A stretch of DNA of 64,000 nt, from NCBI GenBank assembly GCA_002928515.1, contig PERI01000001.1, positions 186,001 to 250,000 of the forward strand, read 5' to 3'. Source of the stretch: Hyphomicrobium sp. Lineage in GTDB: Bacteria > Pseudomonadota > Alphaproteobacteria > Rhizobiales > Hyphomicrobiaceae. The notes below the pieces were generated by a model, which had not been told where the DNA came from, searched no databases, and saw nothing but the letters and a program-made list of their open reading frames with translations. Positions within the stretch are counted from its first letter, which is position 1. Every line of letters begins with the position of its first letter. Positions 62,659 to 64,000 of the stretch are shown one piece after another. Position numbers and translations under genes: made by a program.

Positions 62659-62885
62659 AACGGATTACCGTTATCGCGATCAAGTTCATCAAGACGCGGA
62701 GGGCGTGGACGCGGCCCGTTGTTCTTTGGCATCAAAAGCAGCACGAGAATGAGTGGCGGGAATAGAAAGCACCACGCCATCCAGGATGAATACTCACGGT
62801 TTTTCAATCCGGCGATGAGGGCAGCCAATGCTGAGGCCGCTATTGCGGTTCCTCCCCAGATGACAATCCACTGCATCGTTTCCAC
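62655..62885 (-). CDS. Small two-helix membrane protein, unknown
   Basis: 76 residues: two hydrophobic helices (about 5-26 and 33-53) and a basic Pro/Arg-rich tail. GTG 62885 has GGAG eight bases upstream; ATG 62876 is the alternative. Its stop overlaps the stop of ppdK on the other strand. No family recognised. Confidence 0.62.
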   Translation of the reverse strand: METMQWIVIWGGTAIAASALAALIAGLKNREYSSWMAWCFLFPPLILVLLLMPKNNGPRPRPPRLDELDRDNGNPF

Positions 62886-62999
62886 GTGGCTTACTCCAAG
62901 TTGAATGGCACATGCCGAGCGCCATTAACATCGCATGATATGTGCGGCAAGTGTGGCTGATTCAAGCTCGCAGTGGATGTTAGGGTGATTAACTTGAAA

Positions 63000-63881
63000 T
63001 TACTGAGCTGATAAATCAGTTGTGAAGTCCAGCCCGAGGTCGAGAACGGGTGCGGAATGCGTCAGCGCGCCGATTGAAATCATGTCCACACCGCTTTCAG
63101 CAATGGCTCGGACAGTTGACAAGGATACACCACCGGACGCTTCGGCTATGGCTCGACCTGCAATCATTTTTACAGCCTGCTTGAGTTGTGCGGGTGTCAT
63201 ATTGTCGAGCAGGATGGCATCGACTTTGTGTTTGAGAACATCATCGAGTTGTTCGAGGGTATCGACTTCAACTTCGATTTTGACCATGTGACCGGCTGCG
63301 GCTTGAGCTGCGCTTATTGCATTCGATAAGCCGCGTGCCGCCACGATGTGATTGTCCTTAATCAGGATAGCGTCGAATAAGCCAGTGCGGTGGTTTTGAC
63401 CGCCTCCGCAGCGCACGGCATACTTTTCAAATGCGCGCAGTCCTGGCGTGGTTTTGCGCGTGTCGACGATTTTGACATGCGTTCCAGCAACAGTGTCAAC
63501 GTAGCGGCGCGTGAGTGTTGCGATGCCTGATAGTCGGCCCATGTAGTTCAATGCGACGCGCTCTGCGGTGAGAATTGCGCGTGCTTGGCCGTTTACTCTG
63601 GCAATGACACTTCCTGCTGTCGCTTTCGTTGCGTCTTGCGTTACGATCTCAAATTGGACGTTCGGATCGAGCGCGCGAAAGGCTGCCTCGGCGAGTTGCA
63701 AGCCAGCGATGACGCCATCGGTGCGTGCTGCAATCACGGCTTCGGCGCGCGCGGTTGCAGAAACGGTGGCATTGGTCGTGATGTCGCCTTGAAGGCCTAA
63801 GTCTTCGGCAAGTGCGGCGCGAACGGCTGCTTCGACCAACGGTTCTGGTAACCCGGCGATGATTTCAGTCACGTGCCGCAT
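63000..63881 (-). CDS. nadC: Nicotinate-nucleotide diphosphorylase (carboxylating)
   Basis: 293 residues, quinolinate phosphoribosyltransferase. Diagnostic segments are DTRKTTPGLRAFEKYAVRCGGG and HRTGLFDAILIKDNHI; EVDTLEQLDDVL and LDNM follow in the barrel. It turns quinolinate and PRPP into nicotinate mononucleotide, the third step of de novo NAD synthesis. The start overlaps the 3' end of nadB by 13 bases, so the two are translated together. Confidence 0.96.
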   Translation of the reverse strand: MRHVTEIIAGLPEPLVEAAVRAALAEDLGLQGDITTNATVSATARAEAVIAARTDGVIAGLQLAEAAFRALDPNVQFEIVTQDATKATAGSVIARVNGQARAILTAERVALNYMGRLSGIATLTRRYVDTVAGTHVKIVDTRKTTPGLRAFEKYAVRCGGGQNHRTGLFDAILIKDNHIVAARGLSNAISAAQAAAGHMVKIEVEVDTLEQLDDVLKHKVDAILLDNMTPAQLKQAVKMIAGRAIAEASGGVSLSTVRAIAESGVDMISIGALTHSAPVLDLGLDFTTDLSAQ

Positions 63882-64000
63882 CCGGCCGCTAAGATTGTTG
63901 GCGGGGTGAGCAACGTTCGGGGTGCTTTGTTATTCAGATCATCGATGGTCATAAATGTGCGGGACGCGAGTTTTGCGTTTGGATAGGGATAGTCGGACCG
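63869..64000 (-). CDS. nadB: L-aspartate oxidase, 3' end only (cut by the window edge)
   Basis: The last 43 codons and a TGA at 63869-63871. The fragment begins RSDYPYPNAKLASRTFMTID; the RSDYP element followed by a short RTF segment is typical of the end of NadB, and the overlap with nadC fits the nadB-nadC order. The rest of the gene lies outside the window. Confidence 0.75.
   Translation of the reverse strand, partial: RSDYPYPNAKLASRTFMTIDDLNNKAPRTLLTPPTILAAGCGT

Noticed and set aside
1-64000. CRISPR array, insertion sequence or integron
   Set aside because: No regularly spaced repeats, transposase or integrase genes, or terminal inverted repeats were seen on either strand.

Overview
This is a chromosomal segment of an alphaproteobacterium, most likely of the order Hyphomicrobiales (Rhizobiales). 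The assignment rests on gene content: a NepR/EcfG/PhyR general stress response locus, a ChpT histidine phosphotransferase, a DUF1134/EipA envelope protein, HWE-type kinases and a TorF-type porin. G+C is moderate by eye and coding density is high. I found no insertion sequence, prophage, CRISPR array, rRNA or tRNA gene. The left edge begins just upstream of prfB. The right edge cuts the 3' end of nadB.

Region by region. 0-23 kb is mostly housekeeping: prfB with a programmed +1 frameshift, a run of three methyltransferase genes, a sialidase-like/membrane protein pair, an L,D-transpeptidase, panB, the conserved yfgM-like/bamB/der block, holC, rlmJ, a cold-shock gene, several small secreted proteins, then chpT, cysQ, eipA and a coiled-coil membrane protein. 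24-39.4 kb is a general stress response island. 39.8-51 kb is again housekeeping (rluD, rpoH, a lipid kinase, a cell wall amidase, moaD/moaE, pgsA, a large MscS channel, uvrC). 51-64 kb holds two tandem glucosaminidase-domain proteins, a pteridine-reductase-like SDR, a TorF-like porin, RNase T2, an M20 peptidase, pyruvate phosphate dikinase and nadB-nadC.

The main result is the stress island. Besides nepR-ecfG and phyR it contains a CHASE3 sensor kinase, an HWE sensor kinase, a single-domain response regulator and a Crp/Fnr regulator. Reading both strands for the EcfG promoter signature (GGAAC, 16-17 bases, CGTT) gives nine exact matches and two weaker ones between 24.6 and 39.0 kb, each in front of a gene or operon. 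The set includes DUF883-like proteins, a holin-like/AI-2E-family transporter operon, YciE/DUF2383 ferritin-like proteins, PRC-barrel and DUF1328 envelope proteins, nepR-ecfG, the HWE kinase, the response regulator, the Crp/Fnr regulator and an anti-sigma-like small protein. One exact match has no protein gene behind it: it is followed within about 100 bases by a stem with a C-rich loop and a strong intrinsic terminator. This fits a small RNA of the GsrN type (general stress sRNA known from Caulobacter).

A second unexplained spot is the 633-base gap at 42995-43627. It ends in a strong plus-strand terminator but has no recognisable gene. All functional calls are from reading the sequence; no database search was run.
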